The notes under the pieces were generated by a model. It worked only from the letters and a program-made list of their open reading frames with translations. It was not told where the DNA came from and made no database searches. From positions 1-64,000 of the forward strand of contig JADGCH010000003.1 of assembly GCA_015229115.1 (NCBI GenBank): a stretch of 64,000 bases of DNA, read 5' to 3'. The position numbers and the translations under genes were made by a program. This stretch comes from Magnetococcales bacterium. Lineage in GTDB: Bacteria > Pseudomonadota > Magnetococcia > Magnetococcales > JADGCH01. Positions 9,566 through 19,535 of this stretch are shown one piece after another. The first letter of the stretch is position 1, and each line of letters begins with the position of its first letter.

Positions 9566-11218
9566 TTACAACAGCTCACCAAACTCGTCAGCTGACATAG
9601 GACGGCCGTAGAGATAGCCCTGGGCCATATCACAGCCCTGCTCGCGCAGAAAATGCTCCTGCCGCTCGGTTTCCACTCCTTCACCAATCACCTTACGGTG
9701 GAGACTACTGGCCAGTGAGACAATGGCTCGTACCAGCAAGCCGGTCTCCTGGTCCGTCAGGGCATCCGGTGTAAAGGAGCGATCAATCTTGACCCCAGTC
9801 ACGGGTAGCCGCTTGAGAACACTGAGAGAGGAATTGCCAGTACCAAAATCGTCAAGCCACAACTGTACGCCGAGATGACGTAGTTGATGCAGCATGGCCA
9901 TGGCCTTGACCGGGTCTTCAGAGATGATATTTTCGGTAATTTCAAACACCAGTGCTGTTGGCGGCAGCTGGGTTTGTTGCAACAGCTCGGACAATTTATT
10001 GTCGGTCGATAATTCACGGCAGCGCGTACAAGAGAGGTTGAGCGAGATAAACAGATTGCTGCGTTTTTTGGCCACACGCCACTGCTGGGTCTGCTGGCAG
10101 GCGGTCATAATGGTCCATTCGGTGATCTGTCCCAACAGGCCGATCTCCTCGGCCAAGGGCAGAAACAGATCGGGCGACATCAGTCCCCGTGTTGGATGGG
10201 CCCAGCGCAGCAGAGCCTCAGCCCCCACCACACAACGGTTGTGCAAATCAACAATGGGTTGGTAGTGAATGACCAGTTCCTGGCGTTCCAGCACCTTATG
10301 TAGATGTTTCTCCAGCTCCATGCGGTCCTGGGCCTCGGCGTGCATATCCGGCGTAAAGAAGCGGTAGGCGTTACGGCCATCGGATTTGGCATGGTACATG
10401 GCACAGTCAGCATTTTTCAACAGGCCATCCATGTCGTCGGCATCATCGGGAAAGATGGTCACCCCGATCGAACCAGAGATGTAAGCTTCCTGTCCCTCCA
10501 GAACGAAAGGACGCGCCAACTGCTTCAGAATCTGGGACGCCACCCGTTCAGCATGAGGACCACGGGCCATGTCAGGCAGAATAACGGTAAATTCATCACC
10601 ACCCAAACGGGCCACGGTGTCCGATTCACGATGGCAGGCCAGCAGGCGCGCTGCCGCCTCACGCAATAACTGGTCACCGGCAGCGTGCCCCAGGGTATCG
10701 TTAACCCATTTGAACCGATCCAGATCAATGAACATCAGGGCAACCCGACTTTTAGTACGCCTGGCACGTATGATTTCGTGCTGCATGCGGTCGAGGAAGA
10801 GGGCCCGGTTGGGCAGCCCGGTCAGGGCATCGTAGTTGGCCTGACGGCGAATATGTTCTTCCAGTCTGCGTCGATAACGCAGATCATGGGCAATCAACAG
10901 CAGGATGGTCTGTTCATGCAGCACACCCTGGCGCACAGTGACCTCGACTGGGATGGATTCACCGCTGCTACTCAGCAAGGTCGCCTCCAGAACCGCCTCT
11001 GCCGTCTGATGACTGGCTGATTCGAGAATACGGTGATAATCCTCGGTCCGAAACAACTGTTCCAGTGAACACGGCAACCCGTCCTGCCCGGTCATAGGCC
11101 CGATCAGTGTTGTGGCAGAGGGATTGCCGTAAATCACTGTCGATCCCTGTACCAGCAACAACGCATCTGGTAACAGGTCAATCAGATCGTGAAAATCAGC
11201 ATCGAACAATATGGCCAT
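9566..11218 (-). CDS. PAS-GGDEF-EAL c-di-GMP enzyme
   Basis: A 550-residue soluble protein. An N-terminal PAS-like sensor (about 5-115) precedes a GGDEF diguanylate cyclase domain (about 125-290) with an intact ARLGGDEF motif and an upstream RESD inhibitory-site motif. The EAL phosphodiesterase domain (about 300-550) has EAL in GAEALLRW, LDDFGTGNSSLSVL, VKIDRSF and GEGVETERQ, so both activities could be functional. The ATG at 11218 is preferred over the TTG just before it. It lies 12 bp after the sigma54 regulator's stop and is probably its operon partner, linking that regulator's signal to c-di-GMP turnover. Confidence 0.93.
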   Translation of the reverse strand: MAILFDADFHDLIDLLPDALLLVQGSTVIYGNPSATTLIGPMTGQDGLPCSLEQLFRTEDYHRILESASHQTAEAVLEATLLSSSGESIPVEVTVRQGVLHEQTILLLIAHDLRYRRRLEEHIRRQANYDALTGLPNRALFLDRMQHEIIRARRTKSRVALMFIDLDRFKWVNDTLGHAAGDQLLREAAARLLACHRESDTVARLGGDEFTVILPDMARGPHAERVASQILKQLARPFVLEGQEAYISGSIGVTIFPDDADDMDGLLKNADCAMYHAKSDGRNAYRFFTPDMHAEAQDRMELEKHLHKVLERQELVIHYQPIVDLHNRCVVGAEALLRWAHPTRGLMSPDLFLPLAEEIGLLGQITEWTIMTACQQTQQWRVAKKRSNLFISLNLSCTRCRELSTDNKLSELLQQTQLPPTALVFEITENIISEDPVKAMAMLHQLRHLGVQLWLDDFGTGNSSLSVLKRLPVTGVKIDRSFTPDALTDQETGLLVRAIVSLASSLHRKVIGEGVETERQEHFLREQGCDMAQGYLYGRPMSADEFGELL

Positions 11219-11230
11219 CAACCCATTCCC

Positions 11231-12970
11231 TCATTGAATACCCAGTTCTTTCATGCGACGATAAAGCGTGCTTCGGCTACAACCCAGCGCATGGGCCGCT
11301 CTGGTCACCACCCAGCCATGCTGTTGCAAAATCTGGACAATATGCTGGCGCTCGTCCCGGTGACGATGATGAAGGCCAGCCTGATCTTTGTCAACGTTCT
11401 TCTCCTGTTGCCTGCTTACCACGGCTTGTGCCAATTCTACCGGCAGATGGGGAACATCCAGCACAACCCCCTGACACAGGATGAAGGCATGTTCGATGGC
11501 ATGTTCCAGTTCGCGAATGTTGCCAGGCCAATGGTAACGGAGACAAACGGCCATGGCCTGATCGGTCATGGCCTGGATGATCCTGCCCCTCTGGAACCGC
11601 TGATTGAACCGTTCGATAAAGGCTTCAATCAGCAGTGGAATATCTTCCCTGCGCTCACGCAAGGGAGGAATCATGATTTCAACCACCTTAAGCCGATAAT
11701 ACAGGTCTTCCCGAAACAGGCCCTGTTGTACCTGCTGGCGTAGATCGTGGTGGGTAGCGGCCACCACCCGCACATCAACCCTGATGGTTTTAGTATCGCC
11801 AACACGTTGAAATTCTTTCTTCTGCAACACACGCAGCAGGCGCATCTGCATGGCTGACGAAATGTCACCGATTTCATCGAGAAAAATGGTCCCCCCATCC
11901 GCCATCTGGAACAACCCGTTACGGTCGTGGATAGCGCCAGTGAAGGAACCGCGTACATGACCAAACAGTTCGCTTTCGAGCAAGGTATCGGTCAGGGCTG
12001 AGCAGTTGACCGATACCAGTGGCTGACGGCTGCGCCGCCCCTGGTGATGTAGGGCCTCGGCCACCAGCTCCTTGCCGGTACCACTTTCACCGCGAATCAG
12101 CACCGTACTTTCAACATCGGCCAGTGTCTCAATGAGACCGTAAATCTGCTGCATGGCGTGGCTTTTGCCGATCATACCATGAAACTGGCGCCGCTGACGC
12201 AGATCCCGCTCCAGAGTGGCCAGACGGGTATCATCACGAATAACGACCACCGCGCCAGCAAAGGCAGACATTTCATCCAGCAGAGGCGATGCGGCGATCG
12301 AGAGCATGCGTCTGCTCTGACTGGCATCAACGCACTGGATTGAATGGTTCCGGACAGGACGATGGTCGTTGAACAACTGTGCGACAATCTCACGACAGGC
12401 TACCAGACAAGCGGAACCCTGCTCTGGCAGCGGCTGTCCCACCATGGTATCGCGAAGATCGCACAGCAGGCGGGCAGCCTCATTATACTGATGTAGGCAG
12501 CGCTGTGGATCCACGGTCAGGATGGCATCCTGGACGCTGCGAAAGATCGCTTCCAGATGGCGCCGGTAATTTTCTTTCTCATCGCGCAACCGCTGGTGTG
12601 CCAAGGCAGCATGAACCTGTCGCAACAAAATCTCCGGTGTTACCGGCTTGGTCAGGTAGTCAAACGCACCATAGTGCAAAGCTTCCTGGATGGAATCCAT
12701 GTCAGGATAGCTGGTCATCAGCAGTACGTAGCCATCCAGTTTGCGAATCCGTATCTGACGCAGCAGATCGATACCACTCTGTTCACCGAGCCGAATATCG
12801 GTCAGAATCAGGTCGAACCGCACCGGCTGATCAAGCTGATGCAGCGCAGCCGTCATGCTATCCGCTGTGACGACGTTAAAGCCGTCCTCCGCTAGTACAG
12901 CCGAAAAAAGCAGCAGGATACCAGCGTCATCGTCAACGAGCAGGATGCGTTGTTGCGGGGTGGTCTTCAT
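11231..12970 (-). CDS. Sigma54-dependent response regulator (receiver-PAS-AAA-Fis)
   Basis: An NtrC-family activator of 579 residues. Receiver domain about 5-120 (ILLVDDDAG, phosphorylatable Asp in LILTDIRLGEQSG, conserved Thr in LLMTSY, Lys in TKPV). A PAS-like segment follows at about 135-250, then the AAA+ domain (GESGTGKE Walker A, ESELFGHVRGSFTGA, GGTIFLDEIGD Walker B) and a C-terminal Fis-type helix-turn-helix (AAHALGCSRSTLYRRMKELGI). The sigma54-contact loop reads GSFTGA instead of GAFTGA. The ORF track starts it at 13033, but the ATG at 12970 overlaps the upstream stop as ATGA and gives the normal receiver start, so I use that. No partner kinase is nearby. Confidence 0.94.
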   Translation of the reverse strand: MKTTPQQRILLVDDDAGILLLFSAVLAEDGFNVVTADSMTAALHQLDQPVRFDLILTDIRLGEQSGIDLLRQIRIRKLDGYVLLMTSYPDMDSIQEALHYGAFDYLTKPVTPEILLRQVHAALAHQRLRDEKENYRRHLEAIFRSVQDAILTVDPQRCLHQYNEAARLLCDLRDTMVGQPLPEQGSACLVACREIVAQLFNDHRPVRNHSIQCVDASQSRRMLSIAASPLLDEMSAFAGAVVVIRDDTRLATLERDLRQRRQFHGMIGKSHAMQQIYGLIETLADVESTVLIRGESGTGKELVAEALHHQGRRSRQPLVSVNCSALTDTLLESELFGHVRGSFTGAIHDRNGLFQMADGGTIFLDEIGDISSAMQMRLLRVLQKKEFQRVGDTKTIRVDVRVVAATHHDLRQQVQQGLFREDLYYRLKVVEIMIPPLRERREDIPLLIEAFIERFNQRFQRGRIIQAMTDQAMAVCLRYHWPGNIRELEHAIEHAFILCQGVVLDVPHLPVELAQAVVSRQQEKNVDKDQAGLHHRHRDERQHIVQILQQHGWVVTRAAHALGCSRSTLYRRMKELGIQ

Positions 12971-14103
12971 ATCGCAGCAAGCAGATGATGGGCCCGTTGC
13001 AACTGCTCCGGAATCACGAGCTGGGCCGGACAACGGGGCAAACAGTCACCACAGCGGTCACAACGATCACCCGGAGCTCCAGGTACCCAGCGATCCCCCG
13101 GACGCATCTGGCCATAACGGTCGTGCGCATAGCTGGATAGGCCAAAACAATCGGCCAGACAGGCCAACCGCAACAATTCCGGAATATCGATCTGTTGTGG
13201 ACAGGGCAAACAGCGCGTACAGCTGAGACAGCCATACCAGGGCGATTGACGGCCGGTCTGATCCAGACGATCAGCCACGTCCTGCTCCACCTCATCCCAC
13301 TCCTTATCGAGCGAGGCCAGATGGATGGCTAGCTGATCCGGTTCGCTCAGACCGATGCTGAGCGTATGCACCTGGGACTGGCGCAATAACCAGCGCTCGT
13401 TGTAGTGGACCGGATGAAGAGGAGCGGTCAACTGCTGCAACCGATGCGATGGCTGATACAGATGGCCACCCTTATCGTTGGGAGAGATAATCAAAACTCC
13501 CATGCCAGCCTGATGCGCCATGGCCACTGCAGGTCGGTTGCCGGGCCGAAAGGCATAGTAGTGCAGGTTGACGAAATCGAATACACCAGTGGCGATCAGT
13601 GGCTCAATCTGTTCAAACGTCGCATGGGTTGAGAAGCCTATATGTCCGATCAATCTCTCGGCCTGAGCCTGCTGCAAACCGGCCAAGGCACGATCCGGCC
13701 CAAAAACAGCCGATCGATCATCGTGGGTATTCAGGCCATGCAGGGCAAAAAAATCGATAAAATCGACCCCAAGACGTTGCAACGATTCATCAATGGCAAG
13801 GCGCATCTGGCGCGCCGACGGCAAGGGAGCGGCCTTGGTCATCAACAGGTAGGAAGAACGGGGCCGACCGATACGGGCCAGGGCGCGACCAATCAGCCGC
13901 TCACTCTTGCCGTAACCGCGCGCCGTCTCAATGAGGTTGATACCAGACTGCAACGCCACCCGTAAGATAGCCTCACTGTTGTGGCAGCTATCCTCAGGCA
14001 AGTCATCGTGCGGGGCATCCCAGCCATGCAGAAAACGCATGGTCCCCAAAGTCAATACCGAGATCTGACGACCAGTGCGATGACCAAACAGGCGGTATTG
14101 CAT
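12967..14103 (-). CDS. Cytosolic Fe-S aldo/keto reductase
   Basis: A 378-residue aldo/keto reductase without a signal peptide. Barrel motifs include LGTMRFLHGWD, SGINLIETARGYGKSERLIG and LGVDFIDFFALHG. The C-terminal domain has two clusters: CxxCxxCxxC from C292 and CxxCxxCxxxC from C348 (CDRCGDCLPRC), suggesting two 4Fe-4S centres. The substrate is unknown. It is the first gene of a coupled operon: its TGA overlaps the sigma54 regulator's ATG. It differs from the exported reductase at 483-1691 in localisation and sequence, so the two are likely diverged paralogues. Confidence 0.88.
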   Translation of the reverse strand: MQYRLFGHRTGRQISVLTLGTMRFLHGWDAPHDDLPEDSCHNSEAILRVALQSGINLIETARGYGKSERLIGRALARIGRPRSSYLLMTKAAPLPSARQMRLAIDESLQRLGVDFIDFFALHGLNTHDDRSAVFGPDRALAGLQQAQAERLIGHIGFSTHATFEQIEPLIATGVFDFVNLHYYAFRPGNRPAVAMAHQAGMGVLIISPNDKGGHLYQPSHRLQQLTAPLHPVHYNERWLLRQSQVHTLSIGLSEPDQLAIHLASLDKEWDEVEQDVADRLDQTGRQSPWYGCLSCTRCLPCPQQIDIPELLRLACLADCFGLSSYAHDRYGQMRPGDRWVPGAPGDRCDRCGDCLPRCPAQLVIPEQLQRAHHLLAAI

Positions 14104-14109
14104 GGTGAC

Positions 14110-14160
14110 TGATGCTGATTATGGATGGCGTTGATTATGGGCGCTGATTATGGATGGCTT
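14110..14160. repeat. Short tandem repeat at the nnrD 3' end
   Basis: GCTGATTATGGATGGC occurs at 14113-14128 and again at 14143-14158, with a partial third unit (GTTGATTATGGGC) between them. The array covers the last codons and stop of nnrD and part of the spacer to the upstream aldo/keto reductase gene. It looks like a slippage-made minisatellite and sets the last residues of NnrD. Confidence 0.75.
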
Positions 14161-15709
14161 CCAGATGAGGCAGCAGATCCCTGGCCAGGATGCCAATAGG
14201 ACCACCACGACTGCTGGCCAAGGCATCAGCCGAAGCACCATGGAGCCAGACGCCGTAACGGCAAGCCTGCTCAGCAGCCATGCCCTGCGTCATCAAGCCG
14301 GCAATAATGCCTGTCAGCAGGTCACCACTACCTCCAACAGCCAAGCTGGGATTGCCGGTGGTGTTGATCCACGCCTGTCCTGCTGGTGTGGCGATAATGG
14401 TTCCAGCCCCTTTCAGCACCACCCACACTTTCCATTCCTGGGCAGTACGCATGGCAATCTCCAGCCGGTCCGACTGGATTTTATCGACCGATAGCCCGAC
14501 CAGCCGCGACATTTCCCCCGGGTGGGGTGTAATCACCAGCGGCGCCTTGCGCTCCCCAGCCAAACGGGCAATGGAAGAGACACCATTGCGCACCAGCAGA
14601 TTGAGAGCATCCGCATCCAGCACCGCCGGAATATCATCCATGCGGGTTAACAATTCCTGCAGCACCACCGACCAACGGCGATTATTGCCCAGCCCGGGAC
14701 CAATCGCCATGGCACGCGGGTGAAAACCGCTGGACAGGATGGTATCGAGGGTGTTGATACCTGGAGACTCATCGCTGTCATAATCGGGCAGTGCCAGAGT
14801 CATCGCCTCGGGTACCTGCACAGCAATCTGTGGCAGAACGGCGCTCGGCGTCGCCACGGTCACCAATCCGGGACCAACACGCAACGCGCCCATGGCGGTC
14901 AGGACGGCAGCACCCGACTTACCCATGCTCCCGGCCAGGATCAGCAAATGGCCAAAGTGGCCCTTGTGCGAGTTGACTGGACGCTGCGGCAACACCAGAT
15001 CATCAGGACGGTTGATAGCTACCCGATGCTCCGGGATGTTGATCAATCGATCTGGAATACCGATGGGCGCCAGAATCACCTCACCACAGTGAGCCGCACC
15101 GGGATGAAGACGATGGCCAATTTTTTCGGCGGCGATAGCGACACTCCAATGAGCCTGTATGGCACAACCCAGAACGCGTCCACTGTCAGCATCAATGCCA
15201 GATGGCAGGTCAATCGCCATCACCGGTACATGGGCAGCGTTGACCATGGTGATCGCATGAGCAGGCAGGTTGTTGATCGGGCGACTGAGACCGGTGCCAA
15301 ACAAGGCATCCACCACCAGGGAAGCATGGGCCAACCAAGTAGGAAACGGTTCCATATCGCCGTTGTTCTGCATCTCAACCAGTTCACCACCGAGAGCCAG
15401 AAAAACTTGGCCGTGAATACGGGCATCACCACTGACCTGATCCATACGACCAAACAGCAACACCTTGACTCGAATGCCATCGGTCAGCAAACGACGAGCC
15501 ACGACAAAACCGTCGCCACCGTTGTTACCCATTCCTGCCAGGATCAGTACCGGACGCAGTTGCTGCAACGATGGCATCCGGCTGTAGATGGCCGCAACCA
15601 CTGCTGCACCAGCATTTTCCATCAGGACAACGCCCGGTAGACCCAGCTCCTCTATGGTGCGACGATCAGCGGCCTGCATCTGGGCTGCAGTCAATAAGCG
15701 ACTCATCAT
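14135..15709 (-). CDS. nnrD: Bifunctional NAD(P)H-hydrate epimerase / ADP-dependent dehydratase
   Basis: Repairs hydrated NAD(P)H: the N-terminal YjeF_N domain (res 1-215; VVLMENAGAAVV, ILAGMGNNGGDGFVVARRL) epimerises the hydrate and the C-terminal ribokinase-like domain (res 235-524; KGHFGHLLILAGSMGKSGAAVL, VITPHPGEMSRL, GSGDLLTGIIAGLM) dehydrates it. At 524 residues it is a full fused Nnr protein. GGAG sits 9 nt before the ATG. It lies 6 bp downstream of ribF on the same strand, so it is probably in the ribF operon. Confidence 0.95.
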   Translation of the reverse strand: MMSRLLTAAQMQAADRRTIEELGLPGVVLMENAGAAVVAAIYSRMPSLQQLRPVLILAGMGNNGGDGFVVARRLLTDGIRVKVLLFGRMDQVSGDARIHGQVFLALGGELVEMQNNGDMEPFPTWLAHASLVVDALFGTGLSRPINNLPAHAITMVNAAHVPVMAIDLPSGIDADSGRVLGCAIQAHWSVAIAAEKIGHRLHPGAAHCGEVILAPIGIPDRLINIPEHRVAINRPDDLVLPQRPVNSHKGHFGHLLILAGSMGKSGAAVLTAMGALRVGPGLVTVATPSAVLPQIAVQVPEAMTLALPDYDSDESPGINTLDTILSSGFHPRAMAIGPGLGNNRRWSVVLQELLTRMDDIPAVLDADALNLLVRNGVSSIARLAGERKAPLVITPHPGEMSRLVGLSVDKIQSDRLEIAMRTAQEWKVWVVLKGAGTIIATPAGQAWINTTGNPSLAVGGSGDLLTGIIAGLMTQGMAAEQACRYGVWLHGASADALASSRGGPIGILARDLLPHLEAIHNQRP

Positions 15710-15715
15710 ACAGCG

Positions 15716-16660
15716 TTACTCCTCATAAGGAATGGTCGTCAAATGATGTTCTGCCTGCTCGATATCCAGGGCAATCTGGCGCCGCAGGGACTGTACATCG
15801 GGAAAGACCTTCTCATCGCGTAACCGATGGTAAAGGCGGACGCGCACCTTGCGGTGATAGAGTGCAACAGCCGACTGCCTCAACAGATGCACCTCCAGTC
15901 GCAACGGGTGCCAACCAAAAGTCGGGTTGTTGCCCAGATTGGCAATAGCCGGCTGCCACGCAAGTTCCCTTGACGCCATGGCTGCTACGTAGACACCCTT
16001 GGGTGGATGGGTCACACCGGTCATGGGAAGATTGGCGGTCGGATAACCCATCGACCGGCCGCGCTGGTCTCCCTGGTGCACCCTTCCTTCAATCTCGAAT
16101 GGCCAGCCCAGCAACCGACTGGCTGCAGTCAGCTGCCCCTGTTGCACCAGTTGCCGGATACGGGTCGAGGAAACGATGGTACCATCAGTCAGAACATCCG
16201 CAGGCTGCACCACGGTAAAACCGCGCCGCGCACCCATAGTGGTCAAGGTATCGACATGGCCAGCCCCACCGGCACCGAAACGGAAATTGCCACCTACCAC
16301 AACGGCACGCACCGCCAGCGCCTCAACCAGCACCATCTCGACAAACTGCTCAGGGGTCAGCGCTGCCAGTCGTGGTGTGAAGCGCAACAACAGCACGCCA
16401 TCCAGCTGCTGCTGTGTCATACAGCGCAATTTGCCAGACAGTGTCGTCAATCGGTCTGGAACCCTGCCGGACTGCAGCAAAGCCCGGGGATGGGGCTCGA
16501 AGGTGATGGCAATAGCCGGCACGCCATGCTCCTGGGCCAGATACGTCGTGGTCGACAGCAACGACTGGTGACCGCGGTGAACCCCGTCAAAATTACCTAT
16601 GGTGACGACACATCCGCGCCAACCATCAGGGATATGATGCAATCCACGTGCAAGTTTCAT
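15716..16660 (-). CDS. ribF: Bifunctional riboflavin kinase / FAD synthetase
   Basis: Makes FMN and FAD from riboflavin. The 314 residues have an N-terminal adenylyltransferase domain (VVTIGNFDGVHRGHQSLL, FVEMVLVEALAVRAVVVGGNFRFG, SSTRIRQLVQQGQL) and a C-terminal flavokinase domain (GRSMGYPTANLP, PPKGVYVAA, NPTF). Its ATG overlaps the TGA of the preceding Gfo/Idh gene and nnrD follows closely, so three genes probably share one transcript: oxidoreductase, flavin synthesis and cofactor repair. Confidence 0.96.
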   Translation of the reverse strand: MKLARGLHHIPDGWRGCVVTIGNFDGVHRGHQSLLSTTTYLAQEHGVPAIAITFEPHPRALLQSGRVPDRLTTLSGKLRCMTQQQLDGVLLLRFTPRLAALTPEQFVEMVLVEALAVRAVVVGGNFRFGAGGAGHVDTLTTMGARRGFTVVQPADVLTDGTIVSSTRIRQLVQQGQLTAASRLLGWPFEIEGRVHQGDQRGRSMGYPTANLPMTGVTHPPKGVYVAAMASRELAWQPAIANLGNNPTFGWHPLRLEVHLLRQSAVALYHRKVRVRLYHRLRDEKVFPDVQSLRRQIALDIEQAEHHLTTIPYEE

Positions 16661-17649
16661 CGGCGCATTTTGCGGGCCATGCGTTTCCCTGCCTGGATGC
16701 TTTCCAGAACAGCCAGCGCCAGAGTCAACACCTTGTGACCCACTCTACCGTCCACTTCGACGGGGAGATGATGGCGCACGGCATGACAGAAGGAACGGAT
16801 CTGCTGTTCCAGGGCATCCTGGTCGTTCACCGGCATGAGGCGTCGGGTCACATCAGAGATCGATCCCTGTGCCGTGGCAGGCGTTTTGGTGGCCAGTTCA
16901 ATCGTTTTGGCGATGAAATCGATGGTAATAGAGCCCTGCTTCTGAAACAGACTCAGGGTTCGCTGCGCTTCATGGGCCACCCGTGAAACATTGAGGTCGG
17001 CCACACAGCCATTGGCAAAAAAGAGACGGGCGGTAGCGATATCGTTGCGGGAGTGATCCAGCATAGACCGACCAAAGGCCTCAATGGATACGACCTCAGC
17101 CCCGGCAAACAGCAGGGCCAGATCGATATCGTGCACCATCAGGTCCAGCACCACATCGACATCAAGACTACGGTCCTTGAAGGGGGCCATGCGATGAGAC
17201 TGGATATAACGGGGACGACGCAGGTAGTCACCCTGACGCACCGCCTCGACACAGGGATGAAACCGCTTGATATGGCCCACCTGCAGCAGACAGTCACGGC
17301 GCTGGGCCAGTTGCACCAGCTTGGCCGATTCTCGTTGGGTCACCGTCATCGGCTTTTCCAGCAGCACATGAATGCCTGCCGACAGACAAGCCTTCGCAAC
17401 GGCAAAATGATGTCGGGTCGGCACAGCAATTGAGACCAGATCAACACGATGATCCAGCAAGGGGCGGAAGTCGTCGGTCCAGGGTATCTGCAGCTCTTCC
17501 CCTACCTGACGCGCCCGCGCGGCATCGGTATCGACCACGGTGACCAGTTCCACGCCAGCGATACGCTTGAATTTCTGGGCATGAAACCGTCCGAGGTGAC
17601 CGACACCAATCACGGCGGCACGCAGCGGCTGTTCTGATTGGGTTAACAT
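16657..17649 (-). CDS. Gfo/Idh/MocA-family oxidoreductase
   Basis: A 330-residue NAD(P)-dependent oxidoreductase of sugar-type substrates. The Rossmann motif [16 protein letters not shown] is at residues 9-24, followed by the family EKPM ([12 protein letters not shown]) and the C-terminal substrate domain beginning near [16 protein letters not shown]. One candidate role is GnnA-type UDP-GlcNAc 3-dehydrogenase for lipid A, because this subfamily in proteobacteria often serves lipid A, but no lpx gene is adjacent here. The start overlaps the chemoreceptor 3' end by 7 bp and its stop overlaps ribF (ATGA). Confidence 0.88.
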   Translation of the reverse strand: MLTQSEQPLRAAVIGVGHLGRFHAQKFKRIAGVELVTVVDTDAARARQVGEELQIPWTDDFRPLLDHRVDLVSIAVPTRHHFAVAKACLSAGIHVLLEKPMTVTQRESAKLVQLAQRRDCLLQVGHIKRFHPCVEAVRQGDYLRRPRYIQSHRMAPFKDRSLDVDVVLDLMVHDIDLALLFAGAEVVSIEAFGRSMLDHSRNDIATARLFFANGCVADLNVSRVAHEAQRTLSLFQKQGSITIDFIAKTIELATKTPATAQGSISDVTRRLMPVNDQDALEQQIRSFCHAVRHHLPVEVDGRVGHKVLTLALAVLESIQAGKRMARKMRR

Positions 17650-19535
17650 ATTTTACCTGTCAGTTTGAAGAAGGAGATAATGGATTGTAATTTATCGGAC
17701 TGCGCTGACAACTCCTCAGCAACAGCAGCCAGCTCCTCCGACATACCCGCTCCCTGCTGGACCGTTTGATCAACCTGCTGAATCGCCTGATTGATCTGGT
17801 TGATGCCCTGACTCTGTTCCAGACTCAGGGAGGCGATCTCCTGCACCAGTTCAGCGGTCTTCTGGATATCAGGAATCAGCTTGTCGATGATACTACCTGC
17901 CTTTTCGGCCGTTTCAACACTGGAGGCCGAGATCTGTCCAATCTGTCCGGCAGCAATCTGGCTGCGTTCCGCCAATTTGCGCACCTCAGCCGCCACAACG
18001 GCAAAGCCCTTGCCATGTTCACCAGCACGGGCCGCCTCAATGGCGGCATTGAGGGCTAGCAGGTTGGTCTGACGCGAAATTTCCTCAATAATGGAGATTT
18101 TATCCGCGATAGCCCGCATCGCCGTCACCGCCTGAGACACGACCTCACCACCCGACACGGCATCGCGCGCTGTCTGGGTGGCAATCTGCTGAGTCTGCTG
18201 GGCATTGTCCGAATTCTGCCGGATGCGATCGTTCATCTCTTCGATGGCAGCGGAGGTCTGCTCAATCGAAGCCGCCTGCGCCGCAGCCGATTGCGACATG
18301 ACGCTGGCCTTTTCAGACAGCTCCTCCCCACTGGTGGTAATCACACCGACCGCCTTGTTGGTTTCGATGGTGACCGAGCAGAGCTTCTGGGCCATGCTGT
18401 TGAGAGACTGGGCCAGTATCCCGGCTTCATCACGCTGTTGGATGTTCAGGGTACCACTCAGATAGCCTTGGGCCACCTGCTGGGCAAATTCGATGCTTCT
18501 GGAGATGGGCCGCACGATGGAACGGGTAATAACCGTCGACAGCAGCAGACCAATCACAGCGGCCAGCAGCGACACAACGATGATGACCGATCGCGTTTGC
18601 TCGGCATTATGGAGCATGACCGATTCCGACATGATATTATCGTTGGTCAACTTGACCAGTTCGTGCAGATGGGACTGTACCGCAGCCAGCTTCGGTTGTG
18701 TTTCGGTAGAGAAGATCTTCTTGGCCTCCGCCTTACCTTTCAGGTTTTCCTGGGACCGGGTCTGCATACGGGCCAGCACCTCGCGTGTCTCGGTCAGTGC
18801 CTTCTGAATGGTACTGGCGTAAAGATCGCGCGCCTTGTTGAGATCACCAGCTACCAAAGCAGCCTTGACCACCGAGCCTCCACCATGCAGTCGCTCGTGC
18901 GGTGCTTTAATCTCTTGCAGCAACTTGGCCAGTTCAGGATCGGAACGGGCCATCTTGTCGCCATCCGCCCCGTACAGGAACAGTCCCAAGCCGCATTTGG
19001 TATGATCCAGTTGAACAGCAAGATCTTTATGCCCCATCATGATAGCCTGCTGAACCTTGTCGGACCACGCCAAGTGATCCACCTCGCGCTTGATCAGGAA
19101 GGAGGGCAGCTGATCGTCGGCTGGATGGTAGCTGGCCTTGATGTGGCCAGCGGAGGCATGCAACAAACGGTGCGGTTCCTCCATCTGCTCCAGCACGGAT
19201 TTCAAGGCTGGCAACTGGGTTTCAGCCTGCCGTCTACCCTCCCCATAAAACCACTTGCCGAAGGCACACTGGGTATGATCCAACTGGACGGTCAGTTCGT
19301 TATGCTCGGTATCGTTGTTGAGAAAGGCTGATACCTTATTGGCCCAGTTGAGGTGATCCACCTCCCGTTGCAGCAATTCGCCACGTAAACGGTTGCCACC
19401 TACCACCTGCAAACCATCGTCGACCATACTGGAGATACCGACAACGCTCCAGATGCTGACAACGGCTAACACCAGCACCATACTGCCAATGCCGACCAGG
19501 ATTTTCTTGCCAAGGCCCAGATTGCTCCAGCTCAT
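17643..19535 (-). CDS. Methyl-accepting chemotaxis protein with two periplasmic CZB domains
   Basis: A chemoreceptor of 630 residues. A TM helix near 15-35 is followed by a periplasmic region with two zinc-binding CZB repeats: [12 protein letters not shown]...[18 protein letters not shown]...PHRLLH and [12 protein letters not shown]...[18 protein letters not shown]...PHERLH. Each keeps the His/Cys/His/His ligands. A second TM ([20 protein letters not shown]), a HAMP domain and the signalling hairpin ([25 protein letters not shown]) follow. The ORF track begins at 19586; the ATG at 19535 has AAGGGAGAA upstream and gives a normal N-terminus. CZB domains are usually cytoplasmic and single, so this architecture may sense zinc or hypochlorite-type oxidants outside the membrane (inference). 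Confidence 0.93.
   Translation of the reverse strand: MSWSNLGLGKKILVGIGSMVLVLAVVSIWSVVGISSMVDDGLQVVGGNRLRGELLQREVDHLNWANKVSAFLNNDTEHNELTVQLDHTQCAFGKWFYGEGRRQAETQLPALKSVLEQMEEPHRLLHASAGHIKASYHPADDQLPSFLIKREVDHLAWSDKVQQAIMMGHKDLAVQLDHTKCGLGLFLYGADGDKMARSDPELAKLLQEIKAPHERLHGGGSVVKAALVAGDLNKARDLYASTIQKALTETREVLARMQTRSQENLKGKAEAKKIFSTETQPKLAAVQSHLHELVKLTNDNIMSESVMLHNAEQTRSVIIVVSLLAAVIGLLLSTVITRSIVRPISRSIEFAQQVAQGYLSGTLNIQQRDEAGILAQSLNSMAQKLCSVTIETNKAVGVITTSGEELSEKASVMSQSAAAQAASIEQTSAAIEEMNDRIRQNSDNAQQTQQIATQTARDAVSGGEVVSQAVTAMRAIADKISIIEEISRQTNLLALNAAIEAARAGEHGKGFAVVAAEVRKLAERSQIAAGQIGQISASSVETAEKAGSIIDKLIPDIQKTAELVQEIASLSLEQSQGINQINQAIQQVDQTVQQGAGMSEELAAVAEELSAQSDKLQSIISFFKLTGKIC

Noticed and set aside
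14720-15640. 306-residue + strand ORF opposite nnrD
   Set aside because: Antisense shadow of a clear NnrD; composition typical of reversed coding sequence.
18291-19331. 346-residue + strand ORF opposite the chemoreceptor
   Set aside because: Antisense shadow; the - strand frame has a complete receptor.
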